A stretch of DNA of 64,000 nucleotides from Nostoc sp. NMS8 (GTDB lineage: Bacteria; Cyanobacteriota; Cyanobacteriia; Cyanobacteriales; Nostocaceae). Where the stretch lies: assembly GCF_017115045.1 (NCBI RefSeq), contig NZ_JABXKK010000104.1, forward strand, positions 62,001 to 126,000, in the 5' to 3' direction. Position numbers and translations under genes: made by a program. The notes under the pieces were generated by a model. It saw only the letters and a program-made list of their open reading frames with translations, had not been told where the DNA came from and made no database searches. Every line of letters begins with the position of its first letter. Position 1 is the stretch's first letter. This document shows, one piece after another, positions 26,931 through 35,180 of the stretch.

Positions 26931-28427
26931 TTATATTTTCAGTCTTTCGTGTAAAGCGTTGCGTGCGTGTTCTCGATCGTCAAAATGGATTTTTTCAGTG
27001 CCGAGAATTTGATAATCTTCGTGACCTTTACCGGCAAGCAATACTCCATCACCGGATTGTGCTTGTAAAATAGCGGTACGAATTGCGATCGCTCGATCGC
27101 AAATTACAGTTGGCTGCACTGTGTCAGCTATTCCCGCTAAAATATCTTGCAAAATCCTTTCTGGGTCTTCAGTTCGGGGATTATCTGATGTCACCACTGC
27201 CACATCAGCTAACTCAGCGGCGATTTTACCCATTTTTGGGCGCTTGGTGCGATCGCGATCGCCTCCACAACCAAACACACAAATCACTTTACCTGGTATA
27301 AACGGACGTGCAGCTTTCAGTAAATTTTCTAAGCTATCGGGTGTGTGGGCATAATCCACAATCACGCTAATATCTTGCTCAGTATTAATTTGTACCCGTT
27401 CCATCCGTCCGGGAACTCCAGGAAACTCAGGTATTACAGATGCCACTAACTCTAAATCTAGCCCTAAGTGTAAAACTGCTCCTACGGCTGCGAGAAGATT
27501 TTCTAAATTATATTGTCCGACTAGGGGCGATCGAAAAGCCACGTCACCCTTCGGTGTATGTAATGTCCCACTAACACCATTGGGCTGGTAATTTAAATCA
27601 CTCATCCATAAATCAGCGCTGTTGTCGTTGACGCTGTAACTCCAAACACGCTCAGAATCTAACGAAGCAATTAACCGTTTCCCGTAGGCATCATCAGCAT
27701 TAATTATTGCCCGTCCCTTGAGATAATTCGGGCTAAACAACAAGGCTTTGGCAGCAAAGTAATCTTCCATATCGCTGTGATAGTCGAGATGGTCTTGGGT
27801 AAGATTACTAAACACCGCTACCTCAAATTCACACCCCAATACTCTACCTTGAGCCAAGGCGTGAGAACTTACTTCCATCACCCCAAACTCACTACCAGCA
27901 TTTACGGCCTCTGCTAGCTGCTGTTGCAATTCCACTGCAAAGGGCGTAGTGTGGGCAGCAGTTTGCTCAAAACCTGCCCAACGAGTGTAGAGAGTTCCCA
28001 TCAAAGCTGTCGCTAAGTTAGCTTTGATGAGCAAAAATTCGATTAGATGAGTAGTTGTAGTTTTACCATTTGTACCAGTTACGCCTACCAGCTTGAGTTT
28101 GCGTCCTGGATAACCGTAAAAAGCACTGGCTATTTGGGCACAAGCTTGAGTTATGTTACTGGCACTGATAACTACAGCCTCATTTGTGGGAGGATTTTTT
28201 TGTGCCGCTTCGGGAGAGACGATCGCAGCAACAGCCCCCGATGCGATCGCACTTTGCCAAAATTCCCCACCATCAACCCGCGTTCCCGGCATCCCAATAA
28301 ATAAATCTCCCACACGACACGCATGGGAATTCGTCTTCAAACCCCTAACTTCCACATCCTCTAAAGTCGGATGGCTAGGTAATTGCTCAACACTGTCTAC
28401 CGCTGTTAGTAATTCCCGCAATTTCAT
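26931..28427 (-). CDS. murE: UDP-N-acetylmuramyl-tripeptide synthetase MurE
   Basis: The 498-residue enzyme adds the third amino acid to UDP-MurNAc-L-Ala-D-Glu in the cytoplasm. The ATP-binding loop GVTGTNGKTTTTHLIEF lies at about 115-131. The substrate region is TTPFAVELQQ through GVMEVSSHALAQGRV, and the carbamylated-lysine region follows in the Mur central domain. DNPRTEDPERI is the DNPR signature for meso-diaminopimelate specificity. The C-terminal domain has VFGCGGDRDRTKRPKMG and LLAGKGHEDYQ. Length and motifs are normal, and the ATG at 28427 gives the family N-terminus (MKLRELL). Confidence 0.96.
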   Translation of the reverse strand: MKLRELLTAVDSVEQLPSHPTLEDVEVRGLKTNSHACRVGDLFIGMPGTRVDGGEFWQSAIASGAVAAIVSPEAAQKNPPTNEAVVISASNITQACAQIASAFYGYPGRKLKLVGVTGTNGKTTTTHLIEFLLIKANLATALMGTLYTRWAGFEQTAAHTTPFAVELQQQLAEAVNAGSEFGVMEVSSHALAQGRVLGCEFEVAVFSNLTQDHLDYHSDMEDYFAAKALLFSPNYLKGRAIINADDAYGKRLIASLDSERVWSYSVNDNSADLWMSDLNYQPNGVSGTLHTPKGDVAFRSPLVGQYNLENLLAAVGAVLHLGLDLELVASVIPEFPGVPGRMERVQINTEQDISVIVDYAHTPDSLENLLKAARPFIPGKVICVFGCGGDRDRTKRPKMGKIAAELADVAVVTSDNPRTEDPERILQDILAGIADTVQPTVICDRAIAIRTAILQAQSGDGVLLAGKGHEDYQILGTEKIHFDDREHARNALHERLKI

Positions 28428-28564
28428 TTTGTGAACCTCGTCACGTCGCTTCGTTCCGAATTAAAAATTAAAAATTAACAAGCCCATCAATAAACTTAGT
28501 TGCTCTGTATCCTTTTCTTTTTCGTTAACACGTTTGTCTTGCGCTTATTGTGCATTATTTTTTT

Positions 28565-28867
28565 CTAATTGGCTAAATACTTACGCAACATTTGCTCCAA
28601 CTGCTGCACACTAGCACGAGGAGAAGGACGCGGCAATAATTTCTCACTCCCCTCCGCGTCCTCTACGTCTTCTCTGCGAGACGCTGCGCGATGGTGGTTC
28701 GATAAATAAAGTACCGGCACTTCATACTCATACGTAGCAAACCAATCTTCACGAGTTGTAATATCTCTAACTTCCAACTCGAAACTGAGATTTTGGATTT
28801 GTTCTAGCTTTTCTTGCAAGCCTTCACATAAATGACAGCCGGGTTTACTGTATAAGATTAATCGCAT
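28565..28867 (-). CDS. Glutaredoxin-like thioredoxin-fold protein
   Basis: MRLILYSKPGCHLCEGLQEK shows a beta strand followed by the redox motif C11-H-L-C14, as in glutaredoxin-like DUF836 proteins; VPVLYL is the cis-proline strand. The family is a small cytosolic thiol-disulphide exchanger. Between VLYL and the last helix (VQQLEQMLRKYL) is an Arg/Glu-rich stretch (HHRAASRREDVEDAEG) encoded by 28640-28705, DNA resembling dispersed repeats elsewhere in the window. I infer an in-frame repeat insertion lengthening the 80-residue domain. It lies 137 bp upstream of murE on the same strand. Confidence 0.82.
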   Translation of the reverse strand: MRLILYSKPGCHLCEGLQEKLEQIQNLSFELEVRDITTREDWFATYEYEVPVLYLSNHHRAASRREDVEDAEGSEKLLPRPSPRASVQQLEQMLRKYLAN

Positions 28868-28964
28868 TTCAGTTGCCGCAAGAAGTTATAAGTTTAGAAT
28901 AACGTAGACGTTTCGGCTTGCCGCAGGCTACCGCCAAGGACGCAGAGGGGGAGAGATAGAAGGT

Positions 28965-29144
28965 ATGAGTTTTAATGTGGGTGAGTATGTTGATCAAATG
29001 GGATTGTTGTTGGATTTAGAGATCGCAGATGAGTATCGTGATGGGGTGGTGGCAAATTTTGAGAGAATTAGGGCGATCGCTAATCTTGTAAATTCTTTCG
29101 CTTTACCAGAGGATGTTGAAGTTGCACCAGTTTTTCAACCATGA
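28965..29144 (+). CDS. AtzG-like small subunit (DUF4089), 59 residues
   Basis: The product reads MSFNVGEYVDQMGLLLDLEI, then ADEYRDGVVANFERIRAIAN and LVNSFALPEDVEVAPVFQP. This is the pattern of the short helical DUF4089/AtzG proteins that form a complex with AtzE-type amidases. Its stop overlaps the amidase start (ATGA at 29141), a classic sign of coupled subunits. AGAAGGT before the ATG is the ribosome-binding site. Confidence 0.85.
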   Translation: MSFNVGEYVDQMGLLLDLEIADEYRDGVVANFERIRAIANLVNSFALPEDVEVAPVFQP

Positions 29145-30520
29145 ATGATGCTGTATCAATAGCTGCTGCTGTGCGTGAAGGTAAAGTTAGCGCGGTGGAA
29201 GTTACTAAGGCGGCGTTAGCAGGAATCGCAGCAGGGGATAATCAACTCAACTGTTTTACAGCTGTGACTGCTGAGACAGCTTTAACAGATGCAGCACGCA
29301 TTGATAGAGAAATTGCCCAAGGTAATCATCCTGGAATACTTGGCGGTGTACCTTTTGCGGTGAAAAATCTCTTTGATATTGCTGGTTTAACAACTCTGGC
29401 GGGATCGAAAATCAATGCAGAAAATCCAGCAGCAAGCCTTGACGCAACCGCAGTAGCCAAGCTGAAACAAGCGGGTGCTGTGCTAGTTGGCGCTTTGAAT
29501 ATGGATGAGTACGCCTATGGGTTTGTCACGGAAAACTCCCATTACGGTACTACTCACAACCCCCATGATTTACAGCGAGTTGCGGGTGGTTCATCGGGTG
29601 GTTCGGCGGCGGCGGTTGCGGCTGGGTTAGTACCGTTAACATTGGGTTCTGATACTAATGGTTCAATTCGGGTTCCGGCGGCGTTATGTGGTGTTTTTGG
29701 TTTTAAGCCGACTTACGGAAGGTTATCTCGTGCTGGGGTAGCTTTATTTTCTAGCAGTTTTGACCACATTGGCCCTTTGGCGCGTTCGGTGCAAGATATT
29801 GCCACGGTGTTTGATGTGCTTCAGGGAGAAGACGATCGCGATCCAGTTTGTACTAAGCGTCCACCTGAATTGGTTTTACCACAACTTAAACAAGATATCT
29901 CTGATATCAGAATTGCCATTGCCGCTGATTACTTTGTTAAAGGTGCAGAACCCGAAGCTTTAGCAGCAGTCCAAAAAGTAGCTGATGCTTTAAACGTCAC
30001 TGAATACGTAACCATACCAGAAACGCACCGCGCCCGTGCAGCAGCTTTTGTGATTACAGCAAGCGAGGGTGCAAATCTGCATTTGCATCAGTTGCAATGT
30101 CGTCCTGAAGATTTTGATCCAGCAACACGCGATCGCTTTTTGGCTGGGGCGTTAATTCCAAGTAGCTGGTATCTCCAAGCACAACGATTTAGACAATGGT
30201 ATCGCGATCGCGTGCGGGAAGTTTTTCAAAATGTCGATGTTATTCTTGCCCCAACCACACCAATTTCAGCACCGCTAATTGGTCAACAAACCATGATTTT
30301 GGATGGCGAAGAAATTCTTGTCCGTCCTCATTTAGGACTATTTACTCAACCATTATCTTTCATTGGTTTACCTGTTTTATCAGTACCAATTGAGCGCCAA
30401 AATGCCTTACCTTTAGGTGTGCAATTGATTGCAGCACCATATAATGAAGCATTAATTTTACGGGTTGCAGCTGCGTTAGAGGCGAAGAGTATAGTTTCAG
30501 CAAATATACCAGGCGATTAG
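29141..30520 (+). CDS. AtzE-family amidase (amidase signature enzyme)
   Basis: The 459-residue protein has the amidase signature GGSSGGSAAAVAAGLVPL near residues 147-165, containing the cis-Ser and nucleophile region, and the catalytic lysine region GGVPFAVKNLFD near 72. TYGRLSRAGVALFSSSFDHI is the family substrate loop. With the AtzG-like partner this suggests 1-carboxybiuret hydrolase or a related ureido/amide hydrolase in nitrogen recycling. No cyanuric-acid or allophanate hydrolase genes are nearby, so the physiological substrate is open. GatA is excluded by the small-subunit type and the absence of gatB/gatC. Confidence 0.88.
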   Translation: MNDAVSIAAAVREGKVSAVEVTKAALAGIAAGDNQLNCFTAVTAETALTDAARIDREIAQGNHPGILGGVPFAVKNLFDIAGLTTLAGSKINAENPAASLDATAVAKLKQAGAVLVGALNMDEYAYGFVTENSHYGTTHNPHDLQRVAGGSSGGSAAAVAAGLVPLTLGSDTNGSIRVPAALCGVFGFKPTYGRLSRAGVALFSSSFDHIGPLARSVQDIATVFDVLQGEDDRDPVCTKRPPELVLPQLKQDISDIRIAIAADYFVKGAEPEALAAVQKVADALNVTEYVTIPETHRARAAAFVITASEGANLHLHQLQCRPEDFDPATRDRFLAGALIPSSWYLQAQRFRQWYRDRVREVFQNVDVILAPTTPISAPLIGQQTMILDGEEILVRPHLGLFTQPLSFIGLPVLSVPIERQNALPLGVQLIAAPYNEALILRVAAALEAKSIVSANIPGD

Positions 30521-30563
30521 AAATCGCGGTTACACAAACGAACGCGAGTGCGTCTCGCAGAGA

Positions 30564-30609
30564 AGTCCGCCTACGCGGACTCAAAGAAGTTGAAACCCAC
30601 GGAGGTGGG
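30564..30609. terminator. Two hairpins downstream of the amidase gene
   Basis: AGTCCGC-CTAC-GCGGACT (30564-30581) and CCCAC-GGAG-GTGGG (30596-30609) form two stems; the second is followed by CTTTGTTTGT. They resemble dispersed Nostoc-type hairpins and may end the atzG-atzE transcript. Confidence 0.5.
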
Positions 30610-30672
30610 CTTTGTTTGTATAGCCGCGTTCGCCCTTTGCGTGCCGGAGGCATCATTCCATTCGCCAAGTCC

Positions 30673-30875
30673 ATTAGTGTCAACTTAAGCTGGAAATAGC
30701 TTAACTGTTGGCTTTGTCACCCGCCAGGGAATAAATTCTCAAGCTAATAGCTTAAGTCTGCTGAAGTAGACTGGAGATTTTTGGCGATATTTAGTCATCT
30801 TCAGATGACTTTATCTATGAGACGGGAATTTCAATTCCCGACGGACGAGTGGTTTCGCGTTAAGTTGACACCAAT
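30673..30875. mobile_element. About 203-bp miniature inverted-repeat element, family A copy 1
   Basis: Ends ATTAGTGTCAACTTAA and TTAAGTTGACACCAAT are terminal inverted repeats. Inside are three small palindromes: one around CTGAAGTAGACT, AGTCATC-TTC-GATGACT-like and CGGGAATTTCAATTCCCG. The copy at 58041-58243 matches it in opposite orientation over nearly the whole length; 47292-47484 shares the ends only. No coding capacity. Confidence 0.8.
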
Positions 30876-30960
30876 GCGCCAGGGCAGCCTCCTACGGTGT
30901 GTTGCATCAAAATGAGAACCGCTATGATATTTCAATACCAGATCAAATCTAAGTTTATCT

Positions 30961-31587
30961 ATGACTACAAAGCCTTGGGATGCTCAACTTGCTTACAGGC
31001 TAGTTAAACCTTTAAAAGATAGTTGGGTAAATCCTAATCATCTCACCACAGTCAGGCTTGTAACTGGGTTAGCGGCTGCCATCGCGATGTCTACAACCGG
31101 CTACACCTACGCAGTTAGCAATGTCATCTGGGCTAACATTGGAGCAGTACTGTTTGCTTTCTCCAACTTTCTAGATCATACAGATGGTGAATTAGCCCGT
31201 TTAAGTGGAAAAACCAGCAAATGGGGACATCAGTATGACCTTGCTAGTGATGCTATCATCCATATTCTTTTGTTTGTTTGTATTGGATGTGGTCTTAGGG
31301 AAGGAAAATTTGGTTGGTGGGCATTGCTGATGGGGATAGTCTCTGGCGTGTCTGTTGCCTGCATCTTTCATTTGCGAAACCAAATAGAACAGCGTTCAGG
31401 TAAAGAGGCTAACCGTCAACCAAATTTCGCCGGGTTTGATATTGAAGACGTGCTATATTTGTTCCCCATCGTTACCTTACTAAATGGACTAGAGCCGTTA
31501 TTAATAGCAGCGACAATTGGCGCTCCAACTTTTGCAGTATGGGTAATTTGGCAATTTCTCACACTCCCGCAGCCGGAATCAAACTAA
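30961..31587 (+). CDS. CDP-alcohol phosphatidyltransferase family protein
   Basis: The 208-residue membrane protein carries a perfect CDP-alcohol phosphatidyltransferase motif, D-x2-DG-x2-AR-x8-G-x3-D-x3-D, seen as DHTDGELARLSGKTSKWGHQ followed by YDLASD (about residues 72-97). Hydrophobic helices lie on both sides. These enzymes transfer a phospho-alcohol between a CDP-linked donor and an alcohol such as glycerol phosphate, inositol or serine; the substrate cannot be read from the sequence. It stands alone behind the family A element. Confidence 0.88.
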   Translation: MTTKPWDAQLAYRLVKPLKDSWVNPNHLTTVRLVTGLAAAIAMSTTGYTYAVSNVIWANIGAVLFAFSNFLDHTDGELARLSGKTSKWGHQYDLASDAIIHILLFVCIGCGLREGKFGWWALLMGIVSGVSVACIFHLRNQIEQRSGKEANRQPNFAGFDIEDVLYLFPIVTLLNGLEPLLIAATIGAPTFAVWVIWQFLTLPQPESN

Positions 31588-31724
31588 GCTGTTCCATATT
31601 TAAATTTCATCAGCTGGGCGCTCATGTTGCCCACCCCAGAAGAGTTATGTTTGATTCGATTATGCAATTCAGATGTTTTTTAGCTTAGTACTGCAAGGCG
31701 GACTTAAAAATAAAAAATTAATAA

Positions 31725-32822
31725 ATGTTAAGTCGATTATTGACTATAAAAGAAGCTATCAATGAGCGTGGGGAGACTTATGGGCTAATAGCGATCGCCT
31801 TTGCGATCGTTATAGTGCTGGAATATTTGACACCCTCTGAGTATGTATTTGGCTATCTCTACACAGGGACGATTTTGTTAGCAGATTCCCGCTTGGATCG
31901 GAGAGCAGTTTTGGCGATCACTCTTGCTGCTACAGGATTAACATTATTGAATTTGTTTGTCCCAGGAGGAGAAATAATTACTCTGCCAACGTTGGCAAAT
32001 AGGTTGATTGCAGTATTGGCGTTGGTGGTGACAGGTTGGTTAAGCGATCGCAACCACCGTCATGAAGAAGCAATCGCTTATACTCAAGCACAATTACGCT
32101 CTCAAGAACAACTAGCGATTATGCGTGAAGATTTTGTCTCTACCCTAACGCATGATTTAAAAACACCCCTATTAGGAGCAATTGAAACGCTGAAATACTT
32201 TCAAAATGAGCAATTTGGTGAAATCACGCCTATGCAAGCAAAAGTATTGCAAACAATGGCTCGTAGTCATCGCAGTACACTGCAATTAGTCCAAACTCTT
32301 TTAGATGTGTACCGCAATGATGCCGAAGGGCTAAAACTCCAGATATCACCTGTTAATTTAGTCACAATAGCAGAGGAGATCATCGCTACCCTGAGTGAAC
32401 TAGCGAGAACACGTCAGGTTTATATTTCTCTGCACTATGGTGAATCAGATTTTCGGAGTTTTCTCTGGGTAAATGGCGATTCTTTGCAACTTGGGCGAGT
32501 TTTCACCAATCTCCTGAGTAATGGCATTAACCATACCCCTCGTGGCGGTAAAGTGGAAGTAGTTTTTGAAGGTTATTCTAGCGATCAAGTGGTAAAAATA
32601 CTCGATACTGGTTCTGGCATTACCGAAAAAGAATTACCCCACTTATTTGAGAGGTTTTATCAAGGAAATAGCGATCGCCACGTCTCCGGTTCTGGACTAG
32701 GGCTTTATTTGACCAGGCAAATTATAGCTGCTCATGGGGGTACAATTTGGGCAGAGAATCGCTCACCACGCGGCGCACTCTTTGGTTTCCGACTCCCTGC
32801 TTGTCCACCGCCGGGGAGTTGA
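31725..32822 (+). CDS. Membrane sensor histidine kinase
   Basis: About four hydrophobic segments (residues 18-106) are followed by a coiled linker. The HisKA domain has phospho-acceptor His143 in STLTHDLKTPLLGAIE. The HATPase domain has N-box NLLSNGINHTPRGG, G1 KILDTGSGI, F-box LFERFYQG and G2 SGSGLGLYL. No separate sensor domain is seen, so the membrane part itself probably senses. The response regulator at 32891 starts 68 bp downstream on the same strand and is the likely partner. Confidence 0.93.
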   Translation: MLSRLLTIKEAINERGETYGLIAIAFAIVIVLEYLTPSEYVFGYLYTGTILLADSRLDRRAVLAITLAATGLTLLNLFVPGGEIITLPTLANRLIAVLALVVTGWLSDRNHRHEEAIAYTQAQLRSQEQLAIMREDFVSTLTHDLKTPLLGAIETLKYFQNEQFGEITPMQAKVLQTMARSHRSTLQLVQTLLDVYRNDAEGLKLQISPVNLVTIAEEIIATLSELARTRQVYISLHYGESDFRSFLWVNGDSLQLGRVFTNLLSNGINHTPRGGKVEVVFEGYSSDQVVKILDTGSGITEKELPHLFERFYQGNSDRHVSGSGLGLYLTRQIIAAHGGTIWAENRSPRGALFGFRLPACPPPGS

Positions 32823-32890
32823 GGGGAGAAATCAATTAAAAATAAAAAATTAAAAAACTTCTGCCTCCTGCCTCTTGCGCCCAATTACTA

Positions 32891-33565
32891 ATGACAAAAA
32901 TCTTACTCGTTGAAGATGATGAATTATTTCGGCTTGGTTTGCGGATGCGGTTGCAACAAGAAACCACTTTGGAGATTGTCGCAGAAGCAGAAGATGGGGA
33001 ACAAGCTGTAGAATTAGCAAATCGCTATCCTCTGGATTTGGTATTGTTGGATATAGGTTTACCAGGAATTGGCGGGATTGAGGCTTGTCGCCAAATCAAG
33101 CAGAAGCACCCAAGTTTACCAATTCTTGTTTTGACATCTCGTTCTGAAAAGCCCCTGATTTCGCGATTAATTGCCGCTGGGGCCCAAGGTTATTGTTTAA
33201 AAGGTATTCCTGCTGAGTCTCTGATATTGGCGGTGCGATCGGTTGCAGCGGGCGCTTCTTGGTGGGATCAAACGGCAACCACAGAAATTAGAGCCGCTTT
33301 TGAGGGCAATTCGATGGCGATACAGTCAGGAAAAACTGAGGAATCCTTAGAAAATCCCTTAACGAAGCGCGAACAAGAAATTTTGGCACTAGTAGCAGCT
33401 GGCAAAAGCAATCAAGAAATTGCTGAAATTCTCTATATTGCTCCTGGTACAGTGCGGGTTCATGTTCATGCTATTTTACAGAAATTAGAAGTACGCGATC
33501 GCACTCAAGCCGCAGTTTTAGCTATCCAAAAAGGATTAGTAGCACCAGAATTGTTGATTAATTAG
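32891..33565 (+). CDS. NarL/LuxR-type response regulator
   Basis: The REC domain (1-120) has the acidic pair Glu8/Asp9, phospho-acceptor Asp54 in LVLLDIGLPG, Thr in VLTSRSE and Lys in YCLKG. The C-terminal LuxR-type helix-turn-helix (about 155-215) reads PLTKREQEILALVAAGKSNQ followed by EIAEILYIAPGTVRVHVHAI. It should be a DNA-binding transcription factor controlled by the kinase at 31725. G-rich short repeats lie in the 68-bp gap between the two genes. Confidence 0.94.
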   Translation: MTKILLVEDDELFRLGLRMRLQQETTLEIVAEAEDGEQAVELANRYPLDLVLLDIGLPGIGGIEACRQIKQKHPSLPILVLTSRSEKPLISRLIAAGAQGYCLKGIPAESLILAVRSVAAGASWWDQTATTEIRAAFEGNSMAIQSGKTEESLENPLTKREQEILALVAAGKSNQEIAEILYIAPGTVRVHVHAILQKLEVRDRTQAAVLAIQKGLVAPELLIN

Positions 33566-33593
33566 ATTTTATCGGAGAAAGTCCCCAATCCCT

Positions 33594-34913
33594 TTAAACC
33601 TGTAATAAAATCTTAGGTTGCTCTATGGGAATTTCGATCGCAAATTCTGCTCCTTTGCCAACAGATGAGTTACAAGTAATATTTCCTTGGTGTTTTTGGA
33701 CGATAATCTGATAGCTAATGGATAATCCTAGCCCACTACCTTTACCCACAGGTTTTGTGGTAAAAAATGGGTCAAATAAACGTGATCGCAATGATTCTTC
33801 AATACCAAGACCATTATCTGCGATCGCAATTTTGACCATATTTAAGTCTGTCACCTCTGTATGAATCCGAATTTGGGGAGTAGAAAGTAGGGAGTAGGGA
33901 GTAGAAGATTTATTTTCCACTCCCTCTTCTATTGCATCAATAGCATTATTCAACAAATGCATAAATACTTGATTTAGTTCACTCGTATAACAAGTTACTA
34001 GGGGCAAATTACCATAATCTTTCACTATAATAATTGCCGAACGAGCGGCTGTTTCTCTGAGCCGATGTTGTAACATCACCAAAGTATTTTCAATGTCTTC
34101 ATGGATATTTACCCGCTTCATCTCTGCTTCATCGTGCCGAGAGAAGTGTTGTAGCGCCAGTACAATTTCCCGAATCCGATCGGAGCCTCTATACATTGCA
34201 CCTATCAGGTTTTGTAGATCCTTAATCATAAAATTCAGGTCTATATCTTTGGCTATTTCCTGAATTTTTGGTGTGGGTTTGGGATATTCCTGTTGATAGA
34301 CCTCGATCATATTTACTAGGTCTTCTACATATTGACCAGCATATTGGAGATTCCCATAAATGAAACTGATCGGATTGTTAATCTCATGAGCCAGCCCAGC
34401 TACTAACTGTCCCAACGCCACCATCTTTTCGTTCTGAATTTGTTGAACTTGAGAGGCTTGCAAATTATCTAAAGCCTGTTGGAGTAAAAAGTTTTTTTCT
34501 TGTAGTTTAACTTGGAGCAAACGTAAATTAATCTGATTTTCAATTCGCAACACCACCTCTGCCCCATGAAAAGGTTTGGCAATATAATCTACACCACCAA
34601 CATCAAAAGCTTTTACCTTATCTACAACATCATCTAGGGCGCTAATAAAAATTACTGGAACTTCACAAGTTTTATCGTCAGCTTTCAGTTGTTGACAAAC
34701 TTCATAGCCATCCATACCCGGCATGTTGATATCCAGCAAAATTACATCAGGCAAAACCATGTGACAGGCAGTCAGTGCCATTTTACCGTTTAAGGCTTTA
34801 CGAACTTCAAAACCTTGTGCAGTCAACATCGCCGATAAAAGCCGTAAATTATCTGGCGTATCATCTACCACCAAAATATTTCTTTTGTAATTGTTAGTTT
34901 GATTAAAATGCAT
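33594..34913 (-). CDS. REC-histidine kinase hybrid (soluble)
   Basis: The N-terminal REC domain has Asp61 in VILLDINMPGMDGY. A coiled coil (about 130-160) leads to HisKA with His176 in VAGLAHEINNPISFIYGNLQ. The HATPase domain has MHLLNNAIDAIEEG, IADNGLGI, LFDPFFTTKPVGKGSGLGLS. Between N-box and the next strand is the short insert VENKSSTPYSLLSTPQ, encoded by GGGAGTA-type repeats at 33870-33932. Input by REC and lack of membrane helices suggest it relays signals from another kinase, plausibly the one at 37013-40690. Confidence 0.92.
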   Translation of the reverse strand: MHFNQTNNYKRNILVVDDTPDNLRLLSAMLTAQGFEVRKALNGKMALTACHMVLPDVILLDINMPGMDGYEVCQQLKADDKTCEVPVIFISALDDVVDKVKAFDVGGVDYIAKPFHGAEVVLRIENQINLRLLQVKLQEKNFLLQQALDNLQASQVQQIQNEKMVALGQLVAGLAHEINNPISFIYGNLQYAGQYVEDLVNMIEVYQQEYPKPTPKIQEIAKDIDLNFMIKDLQNLIGAMYRGSDRIREIVLALQHFSRHDEAEMKRVNIHEDIENTLVMLQHRLRETAARSAIIIVKDYGNLPLVTCYTSELNQVFMHLLNNAIDAIEEGVENKSSTPYSLLSTPQIRIHTEVTDLNMVKIAIADNGLGIEESLRSRLFDPFFTTKPVGKGSGLGLSISYQIIVQKHQGNITCNSSVGKGAEFAIEIPIEQPKILLQV

Positions 34914-35180
34914 TATTACCAGAGGTTATGCGTATAATTATTGAGGATAGTAAATGCTTATTTGAAATCACCCTAAAATTTGCTGACTAACTTCACCAAA
35001 ATACTTATGTTTATAGTTTACCTCCCACGGTGGCTAGAGAGTTTTGTCGAATATAAAAGCTATTAACCAGTTATGAGCTTTATCTAAGGGGAGAAACTTT
35101 TTAAGACAAGGTGTACTTGTTTAAAATCCTCAAATTGACTTATAGAGTTTGCCTCCTACTTATCCCCGATCATTTAATAT

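Noticed and set aside
29141..30520. GatA subunit of the amidotransferase
   Set aside because: It is preceded by an overlapping AtzG-type small subunit, not GatC, and shows the AtzE-like pattern.
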